Source: Streptomyces roseicoloratus (GTDB lineage Bacteria; Actinomycetota; Actinomycetes; Streptomycetales; Streptomycetaceae). From it: 64,000 bases of DNA. The notes under the pieces were generated by a model that had not been told where the DNA came from, made no database searches, and worked only from the letters and a program-made list of their open reading frames with translations. A program made the position numbers and the translations under genes. Shown one piece after another: positions 15,712 to 24,433 of this stretch (its first letter is position 1; each line of letters begins with the position of its first letter). The stretch lies in contig NZ_SDOY01000143.1 of assembly GCF_004117935.1 (NCBI RefSeq), positions 50,898 through 114,897 of the forward strand, written 5' to 3'.

Positions 15712-17355
15712 TCACCGCACCCGGCCCGCCAGTGCCTGGAAGGCCGCCCAGGTGAGGGCCGGTTTCCGGGCGTCCCAGAGTTTCTGGGCGGTCGCCGCCA
15801 GGGGCATGCGGATGCCGGCCGCGACCTGGGCCTGCGTCTGGGCGTTCGGCAGGTCGCCCCAGATCGCGAAGCTGCCGCCGAGGATCTGGGAGTCGTAGCG
15901 GGCGGGGACCGGGGTGCTGCCCCGCAGGACGAGCGGCGTCCACTGCTCGTAGATGAGGCGGCCGGTCGGATAGACGAACTGGTTCGGCTGGCCGAGCACG
16001 TAGTAGAGGTACTTGTCGTTGTAGTTGATCACCTTGCGGCCCGCGCTCAGGTAGGAGACGGGCGTCCTGGCGCCGATCTCCTTGCCCGTCCAGTAGCCGA
16101 CCTGGAGGTCCTTGTCGGCGCTGGTGACGCCGCCCGCGAAGAAGCCGTCGTTCCAGACCCGCATCGCCTTGCCGGTCGGGCGGATCACGGCCGCCCGGTC
16201 GTTCAGCCAGCCGGTCGCCAGGTCCTGGACCCGGCCCGAGGCCCCGTACTTCGCGGCCGCGGCGCGGGCCAGCTGCGGATACGTCGCCTCCGGGTTCTTC
16301 GCCATCAGGGCCACGTACTCGTCGCCGCCCAGGTTCCAGTACGCGCCGGGGAACAGCGCGGCGTACTCGCGGAGCAGCTCGTCGACGATCTTCGCCGAGG
16401 CGGGCTTCGAGATGTCGACGGCGCCGCGCGGAGTGCGGCCGGTCGCGCTGACGAGCTGCAGCTCGGGGTGCGCGGCGATGACCGCGCCCAGGTGTCCCGG
16501 CGAGTCGATCTCGGGGACCACCGTGATGTGCAGGCTCGCGGCGAGGTCCAGGATCCGCCGCACCTCGGCCTTGCCGAGGTGCTGCTGCGAGACCACCTCG
16601 GGGTGGCTGTCGGAGGCGATGCGGAAGCCCTGGTCGTCGGAGAAGTGCAGGCCGAGCTGGTTGAGCTTGAGGTCGGCCATCTCGCGCAGCCGGGCCTCGA
16701 TCCAGTCCGCCGTGTAGTGCTTGCGGGCGATGTCGACCATCAGCCCGCGCTGGGGCTTCGCCGGGGCGTCGGTGACCACGCCCTCGGGTATCGCGCCGGT
16801 GGACCTGACGGACTGCTTGAGGGTGCGGGTGCCGTAGAAGACGCCGGCCTGGTCGGGCCCGGTGATGCGGACGCCGCCGCCCCGGACGCTCAGCGTGTAC
16901 GACTCGGCGGCGCCCGTCCCGCCGAGGGCGAGGCTGACGTCGCCGGGCCGGGCGGCGGCGGTGCCGCGGTACGGGACGCGCAGCTCGGCGGCGATCAGCC
17001 GGGCCTCGTCGGCCAGCGCGGACGCGTCCTTCGCGGCGACCACGACGGCGGTGTCCCGGCCCGGCTTCCAGCCGGGGCCGCGTGCCGCCCGGTGGGCGAG
17101 GACGGCCGGGACGACCTGCGGCGCCTTCGACAGCGGATACGTCTTCGTGGGCGTCGGGCTCGGCACCGGAGCCGGCGGGCTCGCGGGCGGACCGCTCACG
17201 GCCGGGCTGGACGCGCCGGTCGAGCCGGTGCTTCCGGTGCCGGCGGGCGGCCCGGCGGAGGTGCCGTTCGAACAGGCCGCCACGGTGGTCAGTGCCACCG
17301 CGGCAGCCAGGAGTGCGGGGCCCCGGCGGGGCCTCCGTATGGAGTACCGCATCAT
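15712..17355 (-). CDS. Beta-N-acetylhexosaminidase lipoprotein (GH20)
   Basis: Exported glycoside hydrolase of 547 residues that removes terminal N-acetylglucosamine from chitin or peptidoglycan-derived oligosaccharides. Lipoprotein signal MMRYSIRRPRRGPALLAAAV with lipobox TVAAC, a Pro/Thr/Ser linker, a GH20b-like domain (about 80-190) and a GH20 barrel. Barrel motifs are RGLMVDIARKHYT, LHFSDDQGFRI, VPEIDSPGHLGAV and the catalytic Asp-Glu pair in WNLGGDEYV. Two adjacent ATGs (17355, 17352) follow GAGAGGA. I found no clear DasR-type site in the 360 bp upstream, so regulation by GlcNAc signalling is not supported. Confidence 0.94.
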   Translation of the reverse strand: MMRYSIRRPRRGPALLAAAVALTTVAACSNGTSAGPPAGTGSTGSTGASSPAVSGPPASPPAPVPSPTPTKTYPLSKAPQVVPAVLAHRAARGPGWKPGRDTAVVVAAKDASALADEARLIAAELRVPYRGTAAARPGDVSLALGGTGAAESYTLSVRGGGVRITGPDQAGVFYGTRTLKQSVRSTGAIPEGVVTDAPAKPQRGLMVDIARKHYTADWIEARLREMADLKLNQLGLHFSDDQGFRIASDSHPEVVSQQHLGKAEVRRILDLAASLHITVVPEIDSPGHLGAVIAAHPELQLVSATGRTPRGAVDISKPASAKIVDELLREYAALFPGAYWNLGGDEYVALMAKNPEATYPQLARAAAAKYGASGRVQDLATGWLNDRAAVIRPTGKAMRVWNDGFFAGGVTSADKDLQVGYWTGKEIGARTPVSYLSAGRKVINYNDKYLYYVLGQPNQFVYPTGRLIYEQWTPLVLRGSTPVPARYDSQILGGSFAIWGDLPNAQTQAQVAAGIRMPLAATAQKLWDARKPALTWAAFQALAGRVR

Positions 17356-17715
17356 CCGGAATCCTCTCTCACCACATGAAACACGGCATCCCGTGACCTA
17401 TCGGCCGCATGCGGAAGCATCCGGCTACTCTCGGGACCTGTAGAGCTTACGGGGCGATTCGGGCCTTCCGCCGCATCCGTCCGTATCCGGCCCTTTCCGT
17501 CCCTCTCGTCGACACCGGCGACGAAACCCATCCGTTCAGGTGAAATTCGCGCATCCGTCGGACACCTCCCCCTCGCCGCTCCGATAGCGTGGCGTCACAT
17601 CCTCCCCACCCTTCTCCCCGACACCTCCACACCTCCAGGCCGTCCGGCCCTTCCCACCTCGCTCCCGGAGTCCCCGCTGACCAGCGACACCCACGCCGCC
17701 TCCTGCCGGACCCCG
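17356..17715. other. Divergent intergenic region, 360 bp
   Basis: Between the GH20 gene (minus) and the OHCU-decarboxylase-like gene (plus). It contains C/T-rich segments around 17480-17640 and no recognisable gene. A CCGGAG element (17665-17670) is followed at 6 nt by an in-frame CTG (17677), a possible start of the downstream gene. Confidence 0.5.
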
Positions 17716-18219
17716 GTGTCCCCCGCCATACCTGCCCAGCAGGGCACCGGCCGGCACCTCACCGGACTCGTGCGCTTCAACGCGGACCCGCCCGCGGCGG
17801 CCGAGGCGCTGCTGCTCGACTGCTGCGGCAGCCGCCGCTGGGCCGAGCGGGTGGCCGCGCACCGGCCGTACCCGACCCTCGACGCGCTGCTCGCCGCAGC
17901 CGACGAGGCCGGCTACGACCTGTCGGGACCCGACCTGGACGAGGCGCTGGCGCGCGAGACCTCGGCGCTGCCGCACCCGGACGCGCCGCCCGCCGCCCGC
18001 ACCGCGCTCGGCGCCGCCGTCGCCGCGTACGAGAGCAGCTTCGGGCACGCCTTCGTGATCAGCCTGGACGGCGTCCCGGCGGGCGAACGGCTCGACCAGG
18101 CGCTCGCGGGCATCCGGTCACGCCTTGGCAACGAAAGGGAAGAGGAGCGGGTGATCGCCGCCGAGGAGCTGCGCCGGCTCGCCCGCACCCGGCTCACGCG
18201 TTCGATCGCCGCGCGGTGA
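17716..18219 (+). CDS. OHCU decarboxylase-like protein
   Basis: Resembles 2-oxo-4-hydroxy-4-carboxy-5-ureidoimidazoline decarboxylase, the last step of urate to allantoin conversion. Seen: GLVRFNADPPAAAEALLLDCC, WAERVAAHRPYPTLDALLAAADEAGY, AYESSFGHAFVISLDG (the conserved FGHxF segment) and ERVIAAEELRRLARTRL. Length 167 from GTG 17716 fits the family. The true start may be the CTG at 17677, which has a proper Shine-Dalgarno. No other urate-pathway gene is adjacent, and Streptomyces commonly carry another copy elsewhere, so the physiological role here is open. Confidence 0.8.
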   Translation: MSPAIPAQQGTGRHLTGLVRFNADPPAAAEALLLDCCGSRRWAERVAAHRPYPTLDALLAAADEAGYDLSGPDLDEALARETSALPHPDAPPAARTALGAAVAAYESSFGHAFVISLDGVPAGERLDQALAGIRSRLGNEREEERVIAAEELRRLARTRLTRSIAAR

Positions 18220-18411
18220 GTTCGCCCGGAATGCGGCGATTCGGGGTCGGACGATAGCCCGTCCGTGCCTGTTTGATCACACCTATGGACCCCGCGCGAG
18301 CGAACCGACAAGTCGTCGCTACGATGACCGGGGCCGGTGGACCGTACCCGGCCGGGCCAGACCGACAGAGAAGCCGGCCGGCCCTGATCCCCGCTCCCGG
18401 AGGGTTTTTCC

Positions 18412-18792
18412 GTGCCGGCTGGAACGCTGTACCGCGGCCGGGAAGGAATGTGGTCCTGGGTGGCTCACCGAGTCACCGGCGTCCTCATCTTCTTCTTCCT
18501 GTTCGTACACGTGCTGGACACCGCTCTCGTCCGCGTCTCCCCCGAGGCGTACGACGAGGTCGTCGCGACCTACAAGACGCCGATCGTCGCTCTGTTGGAG
18601 TACGGCCTGGTCGCCGCCATCCTCTTCCACGCGCTGAACGGCCTCAGGGTCATCGCCGTGGACTTCTGGGCCAAGGGCCCGCGCTACCAGAAGCAGATGC
18701 TCTGGACCGTCGTGGGCATCTGGGTCGTACTGATGGCGGGTTCGCTGTACCCCGTCCTCGGCCACGCCGCACGTGAACTGTTCGGGAGCTGA
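18412..18792 (+). CDS. sdhC: Succinate dehydrogenase cytochrome b556 subunit
   Basis: Membrane anchor subunit of respiratory complex II, 126 residues with three hydrophobic helices. Typical motif SWVAHRVTGVLIFFFLFVHVLD near residue 15 contributes quinone and haem contacts; HALNGLRVIAVDFW starts the second helix pair. Start is GTG 18412 after GGAGGG. It is the first gene of sdhCDAB, 8 bp before sdhD; the promoter probably lies in the 190 bp upstream but no consensus is convincing. Confidence 0.95.
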   Translation: MPAGTLYRGREGMWSWVAHRVTGVLIFFFLFVHVLDTALVRVSPEAYDEVVATYKTPIVALLEYGLVAAILFHALNGLRVIAVDFWAKGPRYQKQMLWTVVGIWVVLMAGSLYPVLGHAARELFGS

Positions 18793-18800
18793 CGCCACTC

Positions 18801-19277
18801 ATGTCCGCTGACACCTCCACCGCGATCGGTCCCGTCGAGGGCGGCGCCCACTACGACGTGGACAACCCGGCCCCGTACATCGAGGCCCCCCGCAAGCGCA
18901 CCGGCAAGACCCCGCGGGCGACGCGCGGCAACTTCGAGATGGCCGCGTGGCTCTTCATGCGCCTCTCGGGTGTCGTCCTCGTCGTCCTGGTCCTCGGCCA
19001 CCTGCTGATCCAGCTCTTCCTGGACGGCGGCGTCTCCAAGATCGGCTTCGCCTTCGTGGCCGGCCGCTGGGCGTCCCCGTTCTGGCAGGTCTGGGACCTG
19101 CTGATGCTGTGGCTGGCCATGCTGCACGGCGCCAACGGCCTCCGCACGGTCATCAACGACTACGCGGAGCGTGCCAACACGCGCCTGTGGCTCAAGGGCC
19201 TGCTGTACACCGCCACGGTGTTCACCATCCTTCTGGGCACGCTGGTGATCTTCACCTTCGACCCGAACATCCGCTAG
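18801..19277 (+). CDS. sdhD: Succinate dehydrogenase hydrophobic membrane anchor
   Basis: Second membrane anchor of complex II, 158 residues. An N-terminal hydrophilic arm (to about residue 45) precedes three helices beginning AWLFMRLSGVVLVVLVLGHL. HGANGLRTVINDYAE matches the SdhD consensus that contributes a haem-contacting region. It sits between sdhC and sdhA (25 bp gap to the latter) and is part of one operon. Confidence 0.94.
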   Translation: MSADTSTAIGPVEGGAHYDVDNPAPYIEAPRKRTGKTPRATRGNFEMAAWLFMRLSGVVLVVLVLGHLLIQLFLDGGVSKIGFAFVAGRWASPFWQVWDLLMLWLAMLHGANGLRTVINDYAERANTRLWLKGLLYTATVFTILLGTLVIFTFDPNIR

Positions 19278-19302
19278 GCACGGGGCTGAGGTAATCCACG
19301 TC

Positions 19303-21057
19303 ATGAAGTTCCACAAGTACGACACCGTCATCGTCGGCGCCGGCGGCGCCGGCATGCGCGCCGCCATCGAGGCGACGAAGCGCAGCCGCACCGCCGTGCT
19401 GACGAAGCTCTACCCGACCCGCTCCCACACGGGCGCCGCGCAGGGCGGCATGGCCGCCGCGCTCGCCAACGTGGAGGAGGACAACTGGGAGTGGCACACC
19501 TTCGACACGGTCAAGGGCGGTGACTACCTGGTCGACCAGGACGCCGCCGAGATCCTGGCGAAGGAGGCCATCGACGCCGTCCTCGACCTGGAGAAGATGG
19601 GCCTGCCGTTCAACCGCACCCCGAACGGCACCATCGACCAGCGCCGCTTCGGCGGTCACTCCCGCAACCACGGCGAGGCCCCGGTCCGCCGGTCCTGCTA
19701 CGCCGCGGACCGCACCGGTCACATGATCCTCCAGACGCTGTACCAGAACTGCGTCAAGGAGGGCGTGGAGTTCTTCAACGAGTTCTACGTCCTGGACCAG
19801 CTGATCACCGAGGTCGACGGCGTCAAGAAGTCGGCCGGCGTGATCGCCTACGAGCTGGCCACCGGCGAGATCCACGTCTTCCAGGCGAAGGCCGTGATCT
19901 ACGCGTCCGGCGGCACCGGCAAGTTCTTCAAGGTGACCTCCAACGCCCACACCCTGACCGGTGACGGCCAGGCCGCGTGCTACCGCCGTGGTCTGCCGCT
20001 GGAGGACATGGAGTTCTTCCAGTTCCACCCGACGGGCATCTGGCGCATGGGCATCCTGCTGACGGAGGGCGCCCGCGGTGAGGGCGGCATCCTCCGCAAC
20101 AAGGACGGCGAGCGCTTCATGGAGAAGTACGCGCCGGTCATGAAGGACCTCGCGTCCCGTGACGTCGTCTCCCGCTCCATCTACACGGAGATCCGCGAGG
20201 GCCGCGGCTGCGGTCCCGAGGGCGACCACGTCTACCTGGACCTGACGCACCTCCCGCCGGAGCAGCTGGACGCCAAGCTCCCGGACATCACCGAGTTCGC
20301 CCGTACGTACCTCGGCATCGAGCCGTACACGGACCCGATCCCGATCCAGCCCACCGCGCACTACGCCATGGGCGGCATCCCGACCAACGTCGAGGGTGAG
20401 GTCCTCTCGGACAACACCACCGTCGTCCCGGGTCTGTACGCGGCCGGCGAGGTCGCCTGTGTCTCCGTGCACGGCGCCAACCGCCTCGGCACCAACTCCC
20501 TGCTCGACATCAACGTGTTCGGCAAGCGCTCGGGCATCGCCGCCGCCGAGTACGCCGCCAAGAACGACTACGTCGAGCTGCCGGAGAACCCGGAGGCCTT
20601 CGTCGTCGAGCAGATCGAGAACCTGCGCAACTCCACGGGCAACGAGCGGGTCGCCGACCTGCGCCGCGAGCTCCAGGAGACGATGGACGCCAACGTGATG
20701 GTGTTCCGTACGGAGCAGACCATCAAGACGGCCGTCGAGAAGATCCGCGAGCTGCGCGAGCGCTACAAGAACGTGTCCGTCCAGGACAAGGGCAAGCGCT
20801 TCAACACCGACCTCCTGGAGGCCATCGAGCTGGGCAACCTGCTCGAGCTCGCCGAGGTCATGGCCGTCTCGGCCCTGGCGCGCAAGGAGTCCCGCGGCGG
20901 TCACTACCGCGAGGACTACCCGAACCGCGACGACGTCAACTTCATGCGCCACACCATGGCGTACCGCGAGGTCGGCGAGGACGGCTCCGAGACCGTCCGT
21001 CTCGACTACAAGCCGGTCGTCCAGACCCGCTACCAGCCGATGGAGCGTAAGTACTGA
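19303..21057 (+). CDS. sdhA: Succinate dehydrogenase flavoprotein subunit
   Basis: Catalytic FAD subunit of complex II, oxidising succinate to fumarate on the cytoplasmic face; 584 residues. Rossmann motif DTVIVGAGGAGMRAAIEA, the SHTGAAQGGMAAAL segment whose His carries covalent FAD, substrate-site residues in GGHSRNHGEAPVRRSCYAAD and VHGANRLGTNSLLDI are all present. The TGA overlaps the ATG of sdhB by one base (TGATG), so translation is coupled. Confidence 0.98.
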   Translation: MKFHKYDTVIVGAGGAGMRAAIEATKRSRTAVLTKLYPTRSHTGAAQGGMAAALANVEEDNWEWHTFDTVKGGDYLVDQDAAEILAKEAIDAVLDLEKMGLPFNRTPNGTIDQRRFGGHSRNHGEAPVRRSCYAADRTGHMILQTLYQNCVKEGVEFFNEFYVLDQLITEVDGVKKSAGVIAYELATGEIHVFQAKAVIYASGGTGKFFKVTSNAHTLTGDGQAACYRRGLPLEDMEFFQFHPTGIWRMGILLTEGARGEGGILRNKDGERFMEKYAPVMKDLASRDVVSRSIYTEIREGRGCGPEGDHVYLDLTHLPPEQLDAKLPDITEFARTYLGIEPYTDPIPIQPTAHYAMGGIPTNVEGEVLSDNTTVVPGLYAAGEVACVSVHGANRLGTNSLLDINVFGKRSGIAAAEYAAKNDYVELPENPEAFVVEQIENLRNSTGNERVADLRRELQETMDANVMVFRTEQTIKTAVEKIRELRERYKNVSVQDKGKRFNTDLLEAIELGNLLELAEVMAVSALARKESRGGHYREDYPNRDDVNFMRHTMAYREVGEDGSETVRLDYKPVVQTRYQPMERKY

Positions 21058-21815
21058 TGGCTACCCCCGTTCTGGACAAGGTGGAGAAGGACTCCGCCGC
21101 GTCCCCGTACATCACGGTCACCTTCCGGATCCGCCGCTACAACCCCGAGGTGTCGGACGCGGCGGTCTGGGAGGACTTCCAGATCGAGATCGACCCGAAG
21201 GAGCGCGTGCTCGACGGTCTCCACAAGATCAAGTGGGACCTGGACGGCACGCTGACCTTCCGCCGTTCCTGCGCGCACGGCATCTGCGGCTCGGACGCGA
21301 TGCGGATCAACGGCAAGAACCGCCTCGCCTGCAAGACGCTGATCAAGGACATCAACCCCGAGAAGCCGATCACCGTCGAGGCCATCAAGGGCCTCACGGT
21401 GATGAAGGACCTCGTGGTCGACATGGAGCCCTTCTTCCAGGCGTACCGGGACGTCATGCCGTTCCTGGTCACCAAGGGCAACGAGCCGACCCGCGAGCGG
21501 CTGCAGTCGGCGGAGGACCGCGAGCGCTTCGACGACACGACGAAGTGCATCCTCTGCGCGGCCTGCACCTCCTCCTGCCCGGTCTTCTGGAACGACGGCC
21601 AGTACTTCGGTCCGGCCGCGATCGTCAACGCGCACCGCTTCATCTTCGACTCGCGTGACGAGGCCGGCGAGCAGCGCCTGGAGATCCTGAACGACAAGGA
21701 CGGCGTGTGGCGTTGCCGCACGACGTTCAACTGCACGGACGCCTGCCCGCGTGGCATCGAGATCACGAAGGCGATCCAGGAGGTGAAGCGCGCGCTCATC
21801 ACGCGTCGCTTCTGA
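21057..21815 (+). CDS. sdhB: Succinate dehydrogenase iron-sulfur subunit
   Basis: Electron-transfer subunit of complex II, 252 residues, with three clusters readable. The [2Fe-2S] ligands lie in CAHGICGSDAMRINGKNRLAC; the [4Fe-4S] and [3Fe-4S] ligands are in CILCAACTSSCPVFW and CTDACPRGIEITKAI. Last gene of sdhCDAB; a terminator follows 30 bp downstream. Confidence 0.98.
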   Translation: MATPVLDKVEKDSAASPYITVTFRIRRYNPEVSDAAVWEDFQIEIDPKERVLDGLHKIKWDLDGTLTFRRSCAHGICGSDAMRINGKNRLACKTLIKDINPEKPITVEAIKGLTVMKDLVVDMEPFFQAYRDVMPFLVTKGNEPTRERLQSAEDRERFDDTTKCILCAACTSSCPVFWNDGQYFGPAAIVNAHRFIFDSRDEAGEQRLEILNDKDGVWRCRTTFNCTDACPRGIEITKAIQEVKRALITRRF

Positions 21816-21845
21816 CCCCCCTCCGGGACCCGGTCACCACGAGGA

Positions 21846-21887
21846 AGCCCGCTTCTGTACGCTGCGACGTGCAGAAGCGGGCTTTTT
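21846..21887 (+). terminator. Intrinsic terminator after sdhCDAB
   Basis: AGCCCGCTTCTG (21846-21857) pairs perfectly with 21872-21883, a 12-bp stem with a 14-nt loop followed by a T run, 30 bp after the sdhB stop. One of the most canonical terminators in the window. Confidence 0.9.
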
Positions 21888-21927
21888 CACAGGCGCACGC
21901 ACGGCGCGCGCCGGAGGACGGGGACTG

Positions 21928-22455
21928 ATGAGCGATCCGAACCCTTACAAGGCGGACGACTCGGGCAACTACGAGTGGGGACCGGGCCAGCAGGCGGGAA
22001 CGCCGGGCTACGGCTACCCGCAGACGCCGCCGGCCTACCAGCCGACCCTGCCGGGCGGGGTTCCGGTGCCGCCGCAGAACGCCCCGGTGCCGGCCATGCC
22101 GATGACGGGCGGGGCTCCGGTGCTGAGCCTCGGCGACATCTCGGTGGTCGGCGACCAGATCATCACGCCGGCCGGCGCGATGCCGCTCAAGGGCGCCGTG
22201 TGGAACGCGATGGACATGTCGCGGACCGAGGAGAAGCTGCCGACGGTCGCGATCGTGCTCGCGGTCATCTTCTTCCTGTTCTGTCTGCTGGGTCTGCTGT
22301 TCCTGCTGATGAAGGAGAAGCAGACCACCGGCTTCATCCAGGTCACGGTGACGAGCGGCGGCAGGCACCACTCGACGATGATCCCGGCGACCGGCCCGGA
22401 CACCTTCCACTGGGTGATGGGCCAGCTGAACTACGCCCGGTCGCTGAGCGTCTGA
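21928..22455 (+). CDS. Conserved single-pass membrane protein
   Basis: A 175-residue protein with a Pro/Gly/Tyr-rich cytoplasmic N-terminus (to about residue 65), a conserved middle (LSLGDISVVGDQIITPAGAMPLKGAVW), one strong helix (VAIVLAVIFFLFCLLGLLFLL, near 107-127) and a small C-terminal domain starting TTGFIQVTVTSGG. ATG 21928 lies 40 bp after the sdh terminator, so it has its own transcript or depends on read-through. Function unknown; the segment order is common in actinobacterial hypothetical proteins. Confidence 0.85.
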   Translation: MSDPNPYKADDSGNYEWGPGQQAGTPGYGYPQTPPAYQPTLPGGVPVPPQNAPVPAMPMTGGAPVLSLGDISVVGDQIITPAGAMPLKGAVWNAMDMSRTEEKLPTVAIVLAVIFFLFCLLGLLFLLMKEKQTTGFIQVTVTSGGRHHSTMIPATGPDTFHWVMGQLNYARSLSV

Positions 22456-22565
22456 CGCATCGTCATCTGAGCCCGGCGGCGGCTGGCGGTGCTTCGCGCC
22501 GGCAGGGTCCGGAGGGCCGGGCGCGGCTCCGGCCATGAACCGCCGGACGGGCCTACCGGACCGGC

Positions 22566-23372
22566 CTAGGCGTGCCAGTGCGGGACCGTGGGGTCTTCCT
22601 CGGCGGCGAGCATGATGCGGCGGAGCAGGTCGTTGAGGGTGGCGCGCTCCTCGGGGGCGAGGACGCCGAGGAGACGGCGTTCCTCGTGGCCGAGGACGTC
22701 CACGGCGCCGAGCCAGGTCTCGCGCCCCGAGTCGGTGAGCCGGACGACCACCCGGCGGCGGTCCGTCGCGGACTGCGCGCGGCTGACGAAGCCGCGCCTC
22801 TCCAGGGCGTCGAGGCGGCCGATGACGGAGGCGGGGGCGAGACCCAGGTCCTGGGCGAGTTCGGAGGGCGCGGCGCTTCCGCCGCGTCCGGCGAGCTTGT
22901 GCAGCGTGTCGAACTCGTGGCGTTCGAGGTCGAAGTCGACGAGCGACTGCTCGCGGACGCGGCGGAAGTAGACGGAGAGCTTCTTCATCCGGGTGACGGC
23001 GCCCTCGACGACGGGGTCGAGGCCGGGCAGCACGGGCTGCCAGCGGGCCACGTGCTCGTCCGTCCAGTCGTGCCGGGGCGCGGACGAGGCCTGGGGTGCG
23101 GACGAGCCTTGCGGAGCGGATGAGCCCTGCTGGGCGGGCGAGTCCTGCTGGGCGGGCGAGTCCTGCCGGGCAGGCGAGTCCTGCTGGGCGGGCGAGTCCT
23201 GCTGGGCGGGCGAGTCCTGCGGGGCGGGCGAGCCCTGCCGGGCAGGCGAGTCCTGCGGGGCAGGCGAGTCCTGCGGGGCGGAGGTGTCCGGCTGTCCGGC
23301 GTGTCCGGCGCCCGGCCGTTCCCCGCCGGGGCCGGCGGGGCCGTCTGCGCTCGGGTGCCGGGTCGGTGCCAT
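22566..23372 (-). CDS. MarR family regulator with a repeat-rich N-terminal extension
   Basis: A 268-residue regulator. The C-terminal 150 residues are a MarR winged helix (QSLVDFDLERHEFDTLHKLA, PSELAQDLGLAPASVIGRLDALERRGFV, RRVVVRLTDSGRETWLGAVDVLGHEERRLLGVL). Residues 33-98 consist of eleven 6-residue repeats of the type QDSPAQ encoded by an 18-bp minisatellite (23079-23276). I chose ATG 23372 because the codons upstream are not protein-like; no clear Shine-Dalgarno is visible. The effector is unknown. The alpha/beta hydrolase gene lies upstream on the same strand, 151 bp away. Confidence 0.88.
   Translation of the reverse strand: MAPTRHPSADGPAGPGGERPGAGHAGQPDTSAPQDSPAPQDSPARQGSPAPQDSPAQQDSPAQQDSPARQDSPAQQDSPAQQGSSAPQGSSAPQASSAPRHDWTDEHVARWQPVLPGLDPVVEGAVTRMKKLSVYFRRVREQSLVDFDLERHEFDTLHKLAGRGGSAAPSELAQDLGLAPASVIGRLDALERRGFVSRAQSATDRRRVVVRLTDSGRETWLGAVDVLGHEERRLLGVLAPEERATLNDLLRRIMLAAEEDPTVPHWHA
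23079..23276 (-). repeat. 18-bp minisatellite inside the MarR gene (11 units)
   Basis: Eleven in-frame 18-bp units with consensus (minus strand) CAGGACTCGCCCGCCCAG encode residues 33-98. Unit changes are mostly silent or swap Q/R/P and D/G. Unit length is a multiple of three, so copy-number change keeps frame. Confidence 0.92.
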
Positions 23373-23523
23373 GGGGCGATCGTACGTCGGCACGCGGGCG
23401 AAGCCCCGGCTCCCCGCCGCTCCGGCGAACGCGAGCCTTGCCCCGTACGGGGCGAAGACCGCCCCCGTGCCCGGGGGCCAGGCCCGGGGGCCGGGTCCGG
23501 GGCCGGAGCTCCCGCTGGTGCGT

Positions 23524-24297
23524 TCAGGAGTGGCTGACGGACGCGGGGAGGAAGTCGAGGAGCAGCTTCGTGGTCTCCTCGGGGCGCTCCAGGGCGGGCA
23601 GGTGGCCGGCCCAGTCGAGTTCGGCGCGGCGCACATCCGGGAAGAGCCCGGCGATGCGGTCGCCGATGGTGCGGAAGTCCGGCAGGTCGTGCGCGCCGGT
23701 GGCGACGAGCACCGGGACGGTGATCGCGGCGAGGTCGGCGTCGGTCACCTCGACCTCGCCGGGGTCGAACTCGTCGGGCGCGGGCAGCTGGAGCTCGAAG
23801 GCGCGGGTCTGCATGCGGAGGACCAGGTCACGGGCGTCGGCGTCGGCGTCGGGACCGAGCCAGAGGTCGGCGTTGAGGGCGGCGGCCGCGGCGATGTCGC
23901 CGTCCTCGAGCAGCGCGTCCTCACGCACGAAGAACGCCCTCAGCTCCGGCCCCGCCTCGTGACCGGGGGCGGCGGCGCAGAGCAGGGCGAGGGCGGTGGT
24001 GCGGCCGGGGTGGCGGACGGTGAACTCCAGTGCCACCTCGCCGCCGAAGGAGGAGCCGACGATCGCGGCGCGTTCCACACCGAGGTGGTCGAGCAGCTCG
24101 CGTATGTCGTCGGCGTGGACGTGGGGGCCGTCGATCGGAGTGTCGCCGAAGCCCCGGAGGTCGCACCGCACCACCCGGTGTCCGGCGTCGGCGAGGGCGT
24201 GGAACTGGGCGTCCCACATGCGCCGGTCACAGACGCCGGAGTGGAGGAGCAGAACGGTGGAGGGGCCGTCGCCGGCCACATCGTGAGCAAGTGTCAT
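23524..24297 (-). CDS. Alpha/beta-fold hydrolase
   Basis: Cytosolic hydrolase of 257 residues. Oxyanion segment LLLHSGVCDRRMWDAQFHALADAGHRV, nucleophile elbow GSSFGGEVALEF (Ser near residue 91), acid region VLVATGAHDLPDF and a terminal AGHLPALERPE carrying the catalytic His. The family covers esterases, lactonases and dienelactone-type hydrolases; substrate cannot be inferred. ATG 24297 faces the divergent TetR-controlled promoter at 24363-24419. Confidence 0.9.
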   Translation of the reverse strand: MTLAHDVAGDGPSTVLLLHSGVCDRRMWDAQFHALADAGHRVVRCDLRGFGDTPIDGPHVHADDIRELLDHLGVERAAIVGSSFGGEVALEFTVRHPGRTTALALLCAAAPGHEAGPELRAFFVREDALLEDGDIAAAAALNADLWLGPDADADARDLVLRMQTRAFELQLPAPDEFDPGEVEVTDADLAAITVPVLVATGAHDLPDFRTIGDRIAGLFPDVRRAELDWAGHLPALERPEETTKLLLDFLPASVSHS

Positions 24298-24362
24298 GGG
24301 CGCACCCTAGATCGTGGAGAACGCGCACCACCAGGGGTTTCCTCATGGATCGGCACCCGCGC

Positions 24363-24419
24363 TTGAACACGTTCAAAGAGAGGTCTACAGTCATGCCTGT
24401 CAGCTTTGAACGCGTTCAA
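24363..24419 (+). promoter_or_regulatory. Promoter with two palindromic operators (TTGAACNCGTTCAA)
   Basis: TTGAACACGTTCAA (24363-24376) and the perfect palindrome TTGAACGCGTTCAA (24406-24419) lie 43 bp apart centre to centre, four helical turns. TTGAAC of the first is spaced exactly 17 bp from TACAGT (24386-24391), a good -35/-10 pair, and the second operator lies just after the expected start point. This is repressor architecture; the TetR protein encoded at 25487 is the obvious candidate. Confidence 0.75.
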
Positions 24420-24433
24420 GGGAGCGTGAGGGC

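Noticed and set aside
14986..17379. 797-codon plus-strand open frame opposite the hexosaminidase gene
   Set aside because: No recognisable domain, repetitive Gly/Val/Arg/Asp composition; the opposite strand encodes an intact GH20 enzyme with signal peptide.
17356..17460. DasR-type (GlcNAc-responsive) operator upstream of the hexosaminidase
   Set aside because: No sequence close to ACTGGTCTAGACCAGT is present; only weak matches of a few bases.
18220..18411. Rex-type redox operator upstream of sdhCDAB
   Set aside because: No TTGTGAANNNNTTCACAA-like palindrome is visible.
23105..23285. Regular repeat spacing considered as a CRISPR-like array
   Set aside because: Units are contiguous 18-bp in-frame coding repeats without spacers, inside the MarR gene.
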